In this document: positions 1 to 8,243 of the stretch, one piece after another
How the letters are laid out: every line of letters begins with the position of its first letter
Position numbering within the stretch: position 1 is the first letter of the stretch
Assembly (NCBI GenBank): GCA_003024985.2
Contig: PXIH01S0123681.1
DNA from: Euperipatoides rowelli
Taxonomy: Eukaryota; Onychophora; Udeonychophora; Euonychophora; Peripatopsidae
DNA: 11,000 bases
Direction: 5' to 3' (one strand)
Program-made: the position numbers and the translations under genes
Notes under the pieces: model-generated
Seen by the model: only the letters and a program-made list of their open reading frames with translations
Databases searched by the model: none
What the model was told of the DNA's origin: nothing

Positions 1-476
1 TTTTTAGTGTTCTTGTCTAGAGACACGTAATTCAAATTTAATCTTTCTTTGACTTATCTCCAAACTCTTTTGTATTTTCTTTTCCATTCACAATACAAAA
101 ATAAATAACTATATTACTTAAAATGATTCTTAATTGTTTTAATAAATAAAAATGCTTGAATTTACTGCAAATGACAATAAAGATATGATTGTACCAATGG
201 TAGTGGTGCAATATAGATAAAGGAGAAACCGTATATATTAGTGTGAATAATGATTTGATTTTTATACAAGTTGTTATGAATGATAATAAATGGTTTAAAA
301 TCAGTCTTTAAATTTATTATTTTATGTCAAGGTTTTCCAGTAAAATTATTTTCAAAACTATAAATTTATATATTTCTAGAGATAACTCTGTAAATTATGC
401 TTTGTTTCTGGTTGAATGTTATTAAATTAACATTTCTTGAAACTTTGGATAAGGTATACTGTATTTATAAACCTAA
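1..476. other. AT-rich non-coding stretch
   Basis: No reading frame of note, RNA gene or repeat structure is visible. The composition is strongly A+T with short T and A runs. It ends where the first unit of the tandem array begins (CTAGTTTAAAAGCCCATC). Confidence 0.7.
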
Positions 477-498
477 CTAGTTTAAAAGCCCATCAAAA

Positions 499-1107
499 AT
501 GACGGATACAGTGACATCTATGGACAGAAAATATAAAGCGAAAACATCAGGCATCATCGGCTCACCGAAGATAACTGAGCAACATGACAGACATCATGAC
601 CAAAGTGACCAAACTTGCCTATAGTTATTACTAGTTAAAAAGTCCATCAAAAATGATGGATACAGCAACATCTATGGACAGAAAATATAGAGCGAAAACA
701 TCTTCGGGCGTCATCGGCTCACCGAAGATGACTGAGCAACACGACAGACATCATGACCAAAGTGACCAAACTTGCCTATAGTTATTACTAGTTTAAAAAC
801 CTGTCAAAAATGAAGGATACAGATACATCTATGGACAGAAAATATAGAGCAAAAACATCTTTGTATATCATCGGCTCACCGAAGTTGACTGAGCAACATG
901 ACAGACATCATGACCAAAGTGACCAAACTTGCCTATAGTTATTACTAGTTTAAAAGCCTGTCAAAAATGATGGATACAGCTACATCTATGGGCAGAAAAT
1001 ATAGAGTGAAAACATCTTCGGGCGTCATCGGCTCACCGAAGATGACAGAGCAGCGTGACAGACATCATGACCAAAGTGACCAAACTTGCTTTTTATTATC
1101 TTATTAA
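499..1107 (+). other. Four short open frames, one per array unit (41-46 codons)
   Basis: Units 1-4 each hold an ATG-initiated frame at the same place: 499-624 (41 codons), 653-781 (42), 810-938 (42) and 967-1107 (46). The predicted peptides are alike, beginning M(M/T/K)DT-TSM-RKY and sharing IGSPK and a His/Asp/Gln-rich tail HHDQSDQTC. Unit 1 differs from unit 2 by an in-frame 3-bp deletion. Unit 5 has a 2-bp deletion that puts a stop after the RK, and unit 6 has a TAA at the same place. The opposite strand is also open for about 35-40 codons in at least one unit, so openness alone is weak evidence. There is no known domain, signal peptide or splice context. They may be a by-product of the repeat or a remnant of a coding segment that was amplified. 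Confidence 0.25.
699..730. repeat. Hairpin inside array unit 2 (also 1013-1044 and 1173-1204)
   Basis: CATCTTCGG and CCGAAGATG form a 9-bp perfect stem around a 14-base loop in units 2 and 4. In unit 5 the arms are CATCTTTGG and CCAAAGATG, so a change in one arm is matched by the complementary change in the other and the stem stays perfect. Units 1, 3 and 6 have imperfect stems. This is direct sequence evidence for pairing potential; function is unknown. Confidence 0.7.
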
Positions 1108-1435
1108 TAGTTTAAAAGCCCATCAAAAATGATGGATACAGTGACATCTATGGACAGAAAATAGAGCGAAAACATCTTTGGGCGTCATTGGCTTGCCAAA
1201 GATGGCCGAGCAGCGTGACAGACATCATGACCAAAGTGACCAAACTGGCCTTTTATTATAGTTAACTAAGTTATACTAGTTTAAAAGCCCATCAAAAATG
1301 ACGGATACAGCGACATCTATGGACAGAAAATAAACCAAAACATATTTGGGTGTCGTCTGCTCGCCGAGGATGGCCGAGCAGCGTGACAGACATCATGACC
1401 AAAGTGACCAAACTGGCCTATTATTATAGTTATAA

Positions 1436-1916
1436 TTAGAAGATAAGTTTATTATTGGAAGGTACTAAAGTCATATTAAATTTCATTTTGAAGTTAAAGC
1501 TCAATATAATTTTTTTATTATGAAATATTGCCCTTGTTTATTTTCTATTAAATTTTTTTTTAAAAAAAAAAAGTCTTTATTTAATAAAGGATATTTTTTT
1601 ACTTTTTTTCTTTCTATTTCACAAATTATAAAAATAAGAAAATATGATTATTAAAGTAAACTCTTCTGTTCATATTAATTTGGAAAAGTAAAATATAATA
1701 ATCATACTTGACAGAATAAATTTTTTTAAAATTCCGATGCTAAAAAAAATGTAGATATACGTTATGGTAATTCAATGTACAGTATTAAATTGAATATATT
1801 ACTATTTTCAGATTTGTGGCTTATTTTATAATCACATATTTTCTGCCTATTGCTAACTCTTGTATTTCTTTATATTTAAAGCCATTTTTTTTTCGTTTAC
1901 ATTTCTTCTTTTGGGN
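1436..1916. other. AT-rich non-coding stretch with A/T foldback
   Basis: Nothing gene-like is visible. Long T and A runs at about 1550-1572 can pair with each other, followed by the small palindrome CTTTATTTAATAAAG at 1575-1589. An isolated N lies at 1916, directly before the next tandem repeat. Confidence 0.6.
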
Positions 1917-2170
1917 GTGCTGATGGTTGTATGATTCAAACACTCTAATGCACAGATCATAATAGAGATTAATAATGTGCTGATGGCTTTATGAGTGAAA
2001 GAAAAGATCAAGTCAGCTTTAGATTCAACCGCTCTGATGCACAGATCATAATATATTTTAGAAAGACAAGAATGGAGATTAATAATGTGCTGATGGCTGT
2101 ATGAGTGAAAGAAAAGATCATGTCTGCTATAGATTTGATCTCTGTCTGATGTATTAATCGTAATAGATTA
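1917..2170. repeat. Three-copy degenerate tandem repeat
   Basis: Copies begin with GTGCTGATGG at 1917, 1977 and 2087. Copy 2 is 110 bp. Copy 1 is 60 bp and matches copy 2 with an internal loss of about 50 bp after ATGA. Copy 3 (to about 2170) matches over ATGAGTGAAAGAAAAGATCA and then diverges. Copies 1 and 2 both end with GAGATTAATAAT. The family is not recognised. The long open frame on the minus strand across this region (2008-2280) is judged a chance frame through the repeat. Confidence 0.85.
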
Positions 2171-3540
2171 ATTATATAAGGGCAATATGCACTGCAATGA
2201 TCTGATTGGGCTAATCGAAAATGGAACACACTGCCTTCTTCAATGTTCATCAATGCTGTCATGGTGGCCAAATCAGGCAATTGACCACTGTTGTTTATTT
2301 GTCAGTACATCATATCCATGCTTAACTATAAAAATATAATAGATAAATGTGAATTGTTTATTATAAGAATGTCAGTGATATGAGTGTTGATTATGGGATT
2401 CAAAATCACAGAAAATGAGGCATTTGTTTTCCATACTAAAGTTGTAAAAGATAAACAATGAAGAAACATATCCTGTTGTAGTGTGGCAAACTATTTGAAA
2501 GTAAAATGCAATTAAATTATTAATTTTTACTTTATTTTAAGTGCATTGGTTAAAATAAAATTTTTACTTTAGAAAATGTTTTAATAAAGTTAAAAACAAA
2601 AAGTAAGCGCTACAATATTTAGCCAGTACCTCAAACCGTGACTGGTGCCTCCTCCCCCCTTCCCCTGTATTTTTTCTGAATCCACCACAGCTGTACAATG
2701 ATTAATAATAAGGCTTTATAACGGTTTTTTTTTTTTTAAATATTCATAACCGTCATATTTAAATACACTATATAAATGATCAATAATTTACAATTTTTTT
2801 TTTAAAAAATAAGATTTAAAATTATTAATTCAAACTAATCGTATTTTAAACTTTTTATATTCATATGCAAAATATGATTCAATGATTAAATTACAATATT
2901 AAGTTCCTCTATATTTTAAAAACGTAAAGAAAATTAATTTGTATCATGTCTGATATTCTTTCTATTATGATTCAAATTTTGATCAAATTAAAAGAACAAA
3001 ACTATTCATAATGATGTATATATATGCAAAGATAACATCATAATATTGCTTTCGGTAAGTTTTAATCTAGGAATTGGCTTTTCTTTCTAATTTTATATCA
3101 ATATAGCAATTTCATCTAGTTACCTATGTAGATTTTTCTTTTTTTGTTTGTTCCAAGTTCATTATGATAGTTTTTATCACAGCGACAAAGCATGTAGCAA
3201 ATTACAAAGCAGGTGTATTTTTTTTTTTATAAACTAGCCTGCATAATATTTTCCTCTCTCTCTCTCATCTTATCCTTTAATAATGTTTTCAATTATAATG
3301 CTCTTTGTGTAAAAGCCAGAAGTGCACAACACAGGGCTCATTATAAGAGAAAGAGGACAGAACAATGCAAGATTGGGTGCATGCAGAGAAAGATGAAGAA
3401 CAAATATAGATTAGCAATACCAGAAATTTTATTCATACGATGTGAGGCAGAATGAACCAAACTTGAAAAATTATGGATCCAAAATATGAAATATTAATGA
3501 GTCGAAGATTTGATCTTGTAAATTATATATTAAAAAAAAA
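2171..3540. other. Non-coding AT-rich region
   Basis: I see no gene, RNA or transposon terminus. Visible low-complexity tracts are a C/T-rich run near 2647-2666, T and A runs near 2727-2740 and 2796-2808, and a short (CT)n tract at 3253-3266. An open frame on the plus strand at 3213-3455 has low-complexity, hydrophobic-then-basic composition, starts in a T-run and has no recognisable domain, so it is not called. Confidence 0.6.
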
Positions 3541-3554
3541 TTGAATGATTAATC

Positions 3555-3584
3555 TTTTTTTTTTTTTTCAGGGAGGGTGGGGGG
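3555..3584. repeat. Poly-T tract followed by G-rich tract
   Basis: A run of about 14 T is followed by CAG and a purine/G-rich stretch (GGGAGGGTGGGGGGAC). It looks superficially like a 3' splice acceptor, but no open coding sequence follows. Confidence 0.6.
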
Positions 3585-4740
3585 ACACACATTTTATAAG
3601 TATAATTTATACTGTGTCTGTTTTGTGAATACTGTATATAAGCAATGCTATGGTCCAATGGACCCCCTACAAAAATGAAATATACTATCATTTTGTATTG
3701 TGTAATATAGTAATTTGTTTTTTAAAAAAAGCTCAGTTCATATAAATTAATCTGAATATAATTTTTTAGAAAGTAATAGAAGTGAAAATATTAGAAACAT
3801 TATTTTTTTTAATCAGAAAAAAATAAATACAATAAAATTTACAATTTAAACTAAGACTAGCAAATAAGTCCATTATAGGGGCATCAAACATTTTTAAAAA
3901 CACGAAGCGCACGGTTTTCTTGATTACCGTCAAACCATGTGACCTTCAAATGCCAAAAGTTTCCCATCCACTGAATAACATGCTTATTTTGAAATATAAT
4001 AAACACCATATTGTTATTAATTTACGCTCAAACAAATGAATGATGTTGATATAGTGTATTATTCCGCTTGGCGCTTGCTTCCAGAGAGGACACTCCAACT
4101 TAATACTTAAAGAGACTGCATTTTCATCCCTTCTTGCAAATATGAATGAAGGAAACATTTTAAATCGTCTACCCAAGTTATTCTCAGCATAGGTCTCGTG
4201 CCTGTGTAAAGATGTAGAGAAGATTAAAAAAAAAACGTGTCACTTTGTTATCAAACTGGAACCCGAAAAGGACTTATGAGAAAACTTTAAATCTATCCTG
4301 TAGCAGACATCTATTCTATCAACATGCTAAAACATTTCTTTGTAGAAAGTTTAAAAATAAAATTTGTGAACTCTAACCTTAACTATTCAAACAAGAACCA
4401 GGTTTTTTTTTTTTACTTTCTAACTCTATCATGTCCCCTTAGAACAGGGACTGCCACCTTCCCAGTTTAATCAACATTAGCCGTTCTTCTACCCCACAGT
4501 TGCTGAAAATAATTAATCATGGATCTTCCTTCCATGACTGGTGGACTCTCTACTCTTCAAATTTAAAAATCACCTTGTTGTTGTTGCTGTTGACATATTT
4601 TACAAAGTTGATGTCTCTGCCATTACTGTCTGTGTGTTATTTTTTTTTTCCTATTTGCAATTTCAGAGAGTAGGGTTATATTATTTTTTTTTTTTATGTT
4701 AGACAAGGGTTAATTATTTTTTATGTTTTTAATTTGTTAG
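3585..4740. other. Non-coding region with small hairpin and (TTG)n tract
   Basis: No supported gene. A perfect 7-bp stem, TCATGGA/TCCATGA with a 7-base loop, lies at 4517-4537. An imperfect (TTG)6 tract lies at 4575-4592. GGTCCAATGGACC near 3651 is a small palindrome. The minus-strand frame at 3946-4176 shows no recognisable domain and is not called. Confidence 0.55.
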
Positions 4741-4921
4741 AAATTTANTGTAACGGTCAAAAAAGTCTCGTAAATAAGTTCTGTTCTCGAGGGAGATATT
4801 ATTATACAAGGTTAGTAATCTTGCATTCTGGGTAAATCGCCATTTTTTTTATTTTGTATATTGTATATACAAGTTTTTTTTTCAATAAATTATCTATTAT
4901 TTTGGGGGGAGGAAGGTATGA

Positions 4922-5019
4922 ATTGATGAAGGGTTCATTTCTAGTGTTCTGGAACAGATAATTTTATTATTTGTGGGGTTTTTTTTTTTTGTTTGGATTG
5001 ATGAAGGGTTCATTTCTAG
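4922..5019. repeat. 23-bp direct repeat inside the foldback element
   Basis: ATTGATGAAGGGTTCATTTC followed by TAG occurs at 4922-4944 and again at 4997-5019, 75 bp apart. Each copy contains the small palindrome TGAAGGGTTCA. It lies just inside the left arm and indicates an internal duplication or nested insertion. Confidence 0.85.
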
Positions 5020-5084
5020 GGTCTGCTTTTACTGAAATCACATTTTTATTGATTTTTGCCGCTAAAAGTAAATGCAGACAATTA

Positions 5085-5346
5085 CAAACGACTCTAAAAA
5101 TGGGGAAATTAAATATTTAATGGATCTTGAAGGATGAAAGGGTTTAAACCCTACATCCTTCAAGATCCTCCAATACTGTGTTGGGGAATCTGATCCCCCC
5201 CCCGCCAAAAAAAANCAAACGACTCTAAAAATGGGGAAATTAAATATTTAATGGATCTTGAAGGATGAAAGGGTTTAAACCCTACATCCTTCAAGATCCT
5301 CCAATACTGTGTTGGGGAATCTGATTACCCCCCCCCCCAAAAAAAA
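5085..5346. repeat. 131-bp tandem duplication, identical over 110 bp
   Basis: The segment beginning CAAACGACTCTAAAAATGGG occurs at 5085 and again at 5216. Bases 5085-5194 and 5216-5325 are identical. Each copy then runs into a C-run and an A-run. The single N at 5215 sits exactly at the junction of the two copies. The outer arms of the surrounding element differ at several positions while these copies differ at none, so the duplication is either recent, homogenised, or an assembly artefact. Confidence 0.9.
5122..5168. repeat. 47-bp near-perfect palindrome (copy also at 5253-5299)
   Basis: Arms GGATCTTGAAGGATG and CATCCTTCAAGATCC are perfectly complementary over 15 bp, and the centre GGGTTTAAACCC is itself a 12-bp palindrome; only the AAA/TA between them is unpaired. 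A further 14-bp perfect palindrome, ATTAAATATTTAAT, precedes it at 5108-5121. The whole unit is repeated 131 bp downstream. Confidence 0.9.
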
Positions 5347-5507
5347 AAAAAAAAGATAATTTATTGAAAAAAAAAACTTATATATACAGTGTACAAAATA
5401 AAAAAATGGCGACTCTACCCAGAATGCAAGGTTACTAACCATGTATAATAATATCTCCCTCGATAATAGAACCTATTTACGAGACTTTTTTGACCATTAC
5501 AAGATTT

Positions 5508-6281
5508 AAAGATGTCTTCCCAGAACATAAATCCGAACTTATACGAGCTCGTTTTCTTCAAAACGAAGAAAATGTAGTGAAAACGAAGTGTAGCTAGGAT
5601 TAAAAATGAAAATAATAACCAGAAATAAACCTTTTTAGTAAGTAAAATCTAGAAATTTGTTCTTATATTTTTGCTAATAAAAGTGATAGGCTATGTCCCC
5701 CTTCTTTTTTTTAAAATTAAGTAAAATAGGTTTACAATTTGCAATAAAATTATAACAGATTAATCTAAAAATAAAAAAAAAGACTAATTTTTTCTTGGTA
5801 AGGGGATTTTGTACTTTTAATCCCCACCGTCGCTTTGTTGCCTGACACAGTTGGGTGTAGGGCCTAGTGGGTGGAGGATTTTAATCAAATATGCCAACAT
5901 TCCCATCAATAGCATATTTTAAGTCAGTCTTAGACTAATTTAAAGATTTTACAATTACAATTACTGTAAAGTAGAGATGGCTGGATAGGATTATGTCATT
6001 TCACATTTTTAAACATCAGAATTCAGACATTAAGTTTCTCTGATTGCTTCTATAAGAGATTGTGGTGATAAATAAATAAATAAATAAAGATAATGTACTA
6101 GGAAATAAGAATAGCATATAAAGAGTAATAATTAAATGTAATTATAAACAATCATAGTTTATAATGACATATTAGAATATAAAATATTTATTCTAGAATG
6201 TTACAGTTTACAATAATAAAATGTGACAAATGTTAATTTAAAATTCATCAAGGATGTTAGTACATTTATATCTTTTGTGCT
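5508..6281. other. Non-coding region with small inverted repeats and (AATA)n
   Basis: No gene seen. TTTTCTTC/GAAGAAAA forms an 8-bp stem at 5552-5572. GGGGATT/AATCCCC forms a 7-bp stem at 5802-5825, followed by a locally GC-richer stretch to about 5876 (CCGTCGCTTTGTTGCCTGAC and GGGTGTAGGGCCTAGTGGG) that does not match a tRNA or SINE promoter as far as I can tell. A short (AATA)n microsatellite lies at 6070-6088. Confidence 0.55.
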
Positions 6282-6637
6282 CAAGGGCGTCCAAAAGGGA
6301 GGGTCGTCACCCCCTGGAAAAATTAGATTAACCAGAAATGTAGGTGTTTAATATAAAGTTGGCTGTGTTTAATAATATTACAAGTGTCAAGTATCCATTA
6401 ATGGTTATCAAAATGTCCATACAATCAAAAAAAAAAAAAAGCTTATCAAAATATTTATAATGAAAAATATACATTATTTATCNACCATCTATATTTTCCG
6501 TAATGATGAAAATATATGCGCAGATGTCAAAAACGTGGTAGAATGTGGATTGTATCGCCTGTATTTAGACAATTCTCTAACTATCCCCACCACTCCTCAA
6601 TTCAGCCGTCTGTGTGCATTGCACTCAAGTTCCCCAG

Positions 6638-6759
6638 CGTTAACTTGGCACAAAAGGTGGAATTAAAGAGACCAATTTACAAGAAAACAACTGCATAAAA
6701 TTGGTTGCCTAACTACTCACACTCTAAATCAATGGGATCCGGGCGTCGCCAAGTTAACG
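6638..6759. repeat. Nested inverted repeat
   Basis: CGTTAACTTGGC (6638-6649) pairs perfectly with GCCAAGTTAACG (6748-6759). Within it, ACCAATTT (6671-6678) pairs with AAATTGGT (6698-6705). The two nested stems could extrude as a branched structure, or may be remnants of inverted transposon ends. Confidence 0.75.
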
Positions 6760-6825
6760 TGGACAAGCCTTCGTTTAGTGGTTTAACAGCAGTGGGCACA
6801 CACAAATTGGTCGATGAGTGCCATG

Positions 6826-6856
6826 GTGCCCCTGGGCACAGGGTTGGTAACCCCTC
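6826..6856 (-). mobile_element. hAT-like transposon terminus (one end only)
   Basis: Read on the minus strand the end begins GAGGGGTTACCAACCCTGTG and continues with the palindromic GTGCCCAGGGGCAC and CCATGG. The pattern resembles hAT-superfamily ends of the type CAG-GGTT--CAACC, with a first-base difference (G for C). Two small stems are visible: GTGCCC/GGGCAC at 6826-6839 and GGGTT/AACCC at 6841-6853. I could not find a matching opposite end or an 8-bp target-site duplication, so the element would be truncated. The assignment rests on resemblance only. Confidence 0.35.
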
Positions 6857-6996
6857 ATCTAGAATATAAGTGTTATGAAACCGAAGAGACAATAAGTTCA
6901 TAAGCTATTCAAAATATTCACAACCAAAAAAAAAAATGCTTATCAAATATTCATTAACATACACCCCCCATGATTTTTTTTCTGCAGACGCCCATG

Positions 6997-7338
6997 ATTG
7001 TACTTAATGACACGTTAAATCTGTAAATGATAAATTCAGCCATTAAAAGGGATAAATGAATTACAGTTCAGCATTAAATTTAATGCTTTATATATCATAA
7101 ATTAGTTAAAGTTATTGCAAGTTTTTCTTATTGGAAACAAGCAATCATTTTAATCATTGTGACATTCTTAAAACAATGATTATGGAGATGAACCAGCTAC
7201 ACTACATCCTAATACACGGTTTGTCGATAAAGTTAACTGGAATGGTAGTAGATAATGGTCATTTAGATAAGGTTGAGAAGCTAGCAAATATTTTATTGTA
7301 GAAATAGGTATGTTATGTAACACTTAGTAATTAAACAC
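6997..7338. other. Non-coding AT-rich stretch
   Basis: I see no gene, hairpin of note or repeat. It separates the fragment nest from the next MITE. Confidence 0.6.
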
Positions 7339-7341
7339 TTA

Positions 7342-7592
7342 TCGGTCAAATTCCGTTATCTGCCCACCAATGTAATTAATGTTAGGAGTCAGGCGACAAC
7401 TAAAAAGTAGTAGCGTGTGGAATTAGTATTTTTTCTTGCNGATTTTAGTATATTTTCTTTACAGTCCTAACCTTACCGTGACCCTGAACCCTAATCTAGA
7501 GGTGAAATAATCTTTTGCTGAGCGCCGATCTAGAGAATTTCAACCTACTACCCTCAGCCATATTGGTAGGCAGATAACGGAATCTGACCCAA
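7342..7592. mobile_element. 251-bp MITE with inverted ends of about 30 bp
   Basis: The left end (7342-7371, TCGGTCAAATTCCGTTATCT then GCCCACCAAT) and the reverse complement of the right end (7562-7592, TTGGGTCAGATTCCGTTATC then TGCCTACCAAT) match apart from a 1-bp indel and about three substitutions. TTA lies directly outside both ends (7339-7341 and 7593-7595), which would suit a 3-bp TWA duplication of the PIF/Harbinger type; a TA duplication (Tc1/mariner type) is not excluded. There is no coding capacity. The interior holds a degenerate CCTAACC/CCCTAA-like tract at 7466-7494 and an N at 7440. Confidence 0.75.
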
Positions 7593-7595
7593 TTA

Positions 7596-8243
7596 TCAAT
7601 TCTAAATATAAACAATAGATGACAATTTGTTATACAGCAATACTTCACTTTATGGCGCTTTGCTAATACAGTATGTCTGTATATAAATTTAGAAGTGCAG
7701 AATTCAGCAAATAGACTACAACTCTGTATTTAAGTGCAGGGAAATCATATATTTCTATGGCCATAAGTCAGATAAGTATCCCATATAGCATTTCAATATT
7801 TCCATCAATAGAACAGTTTGGTATAAATCTCGTAAGAGTGGCAATGAAAAATATTTCAAAGTTCCAAAAAGAATAAAATTAATCAAAGAATGAGGAGAAG
7901 TGAGAATGACATTGAGTTGTCTAATTCATTTCACTATTTTGAATGTTCATTTAGAAGTGCTATACAAAAATAAAAAAAGGCCTGAGGGTTAGGAAGGAAT
8001 CAATATCCAATTCAGACACTTTCACTTGCAAATGTGTATTAAAGAACAAAGGAATGCCTGCAGATACATTTCTGGATGATAGGGTTATTATTTTTTTTAA
8101 TTTAACATTCTTTTGACATACAAAAAAAAAAAGATAAAAAACCCCACAAATACTTTATATGACAGTCAGATAAAGTATTTGATTCACTTTTTCATTTCTT
8201 TACAAGACAATAACCCACAAGTGTGAAGTGTCCAGATTACATC
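7596..8243. other. Non-coding stretch
   Basis: Nothing recognised. AT-rich with A-runs near 8121-8132 and 8136-8140. Confidence 0.55.

Larger units (their letters stand above)
477..1435. repeat. Six-unit satellite-like tandem array, unit about 157 bp
   Basis: Six head-to-tail units start near 477, 631, 788, 945, 1107 and 1276, each opening with (C/A)TAGTTTAAAAG or a close variant. Unit lengths are 154, 157, 157, 162, 169 and about 160 bp. A 30-bp block is identical in all six units (586-615, 743-772, 900-929, 1057-1086, 1217-1246, 1385-1414); its spacing is exactly 157 bp for the first four and then 160 and 168. The rest of the unit varies by scattered substitutions and small indels. Units 1-3 resemble each other at their 3' ends (CTTGCCTATAGTTATTA), units 5-6 resemble each other (GGCCGAGCAGCG, ACTGGCCT), and unit 4 is intermediate, so the array shows an ordered gradient of divergence. 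The period is close to nucleosome size, as in many satellites. I do not recognise the family. Confidence 0.93.
4741..5507. mobile_element. Long foldback / MITE-like element with arms of about 155 bp
   Basis: 4741-4895 and 5354-5507 are inverted copies of one another, with roughly ten substitutions and a few small indels by eye. Shared stretches in the arm orientation include GGTCAAAAAAGTCTCGTAAA, GAGGGAGATATTATTATACA, TTGCATTCTGGGTA and CAATAAATTATCT. The similarity continues into matching G/C homopolymers (G-run near 4904-4911, C-run near 5328-5338). Outer ends are near AAATTTANTGTAACGG on the left and CCATTACAAGATTT on the right. I could not fix a target-site duplication: TTA occurs at both edges (4737-4739 and 5506-5508) but the terminal alignment is ragged and an N at 4748 lies in the left end. 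No transposase is encoded, so this is a non-autonomous element of undetermined superfamily. A transcript crossing it would form a long double-stranded hairpin. Confidence 0.85.
6282..6996. mobile_element. Nest of degraded transposon-like fragments
   Basis: The edges carry a short imperfect inverted pair: CAAGGGCGTC at 6282-6291 and GACGCCCATG at 6987-6996 (9 of 10 complementary). Inside are a direct repeat of an A-run plus GCTTATCAAA (about 6427-6452 and 6921-6945), a nested inverted repeat and a hAT-like terminus. CACCCCCTGGAAAAATT near 6309 and CACCCCCCATGATTTT near 6963 look like diverged versions of one sequence in direct orientation. I read this as fragments of one or more non-autonomous DNA transposons rather than one intact element. 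No target-site duplication was found. An N lies at 6483. Short open frames here (6460-6666, 6516-6698, and minus 6713-6901) run through the repeats and are not called. Confidence 0.4.

Noticed and set aside
477-1435. CRISPR-like array of conserved blocks and spacers
   Set aside because: The units are full-length tandem repeats whose between-block DNA is also similar from unit to unit, and the genome is eukaryotic.
2008-2280. 90-codon minus-strand open frame
   Set aside because: It runs across the 1917-2170 tandem repeat, has no recognisable domain, and its C-terminal part is the translation of the repeat.
3213-3455. 80-codon plus-strand open frame with a hydrophobic start that could look like a signal peptide
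   Set aside because: The hydrophobic part is translated from T-runs and a (CT)n tract; the rest is basic and without a known motif.
3555-3571. Strong-looking 3' splice acceptor (poly-T then CAG)
   Set aside because: No coding sequence follows and no partner donor is evident; poly-T runs are common throughout.
3946-4176. 76-codon minus-strand open frame
   Set aside because: No recognisable domain, AT-driven composition, no splice or promoter context.
5802-5876. tRNA-derived SINE or RNA gene in the GC-richer stretch
   Set aside because: No A-box or B-box promoter and no cloverleaf could be found.
6460-6698. Two overlapping plus-strand open frames of 68 and 60 codons
   Set aside because: They overlap in different phases, one crosses an N, and both read through transposon-like fragments.
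6713-6901. 62-codon minus-strand open frame
   Set aside because: It is the translation of the hAT-like palindromic end.
7466-7494. Interstitial telomere-like CCTAACC/CCCTAA tract
   Set aside because: Too short and degenerate, and it lies inside a MITE.
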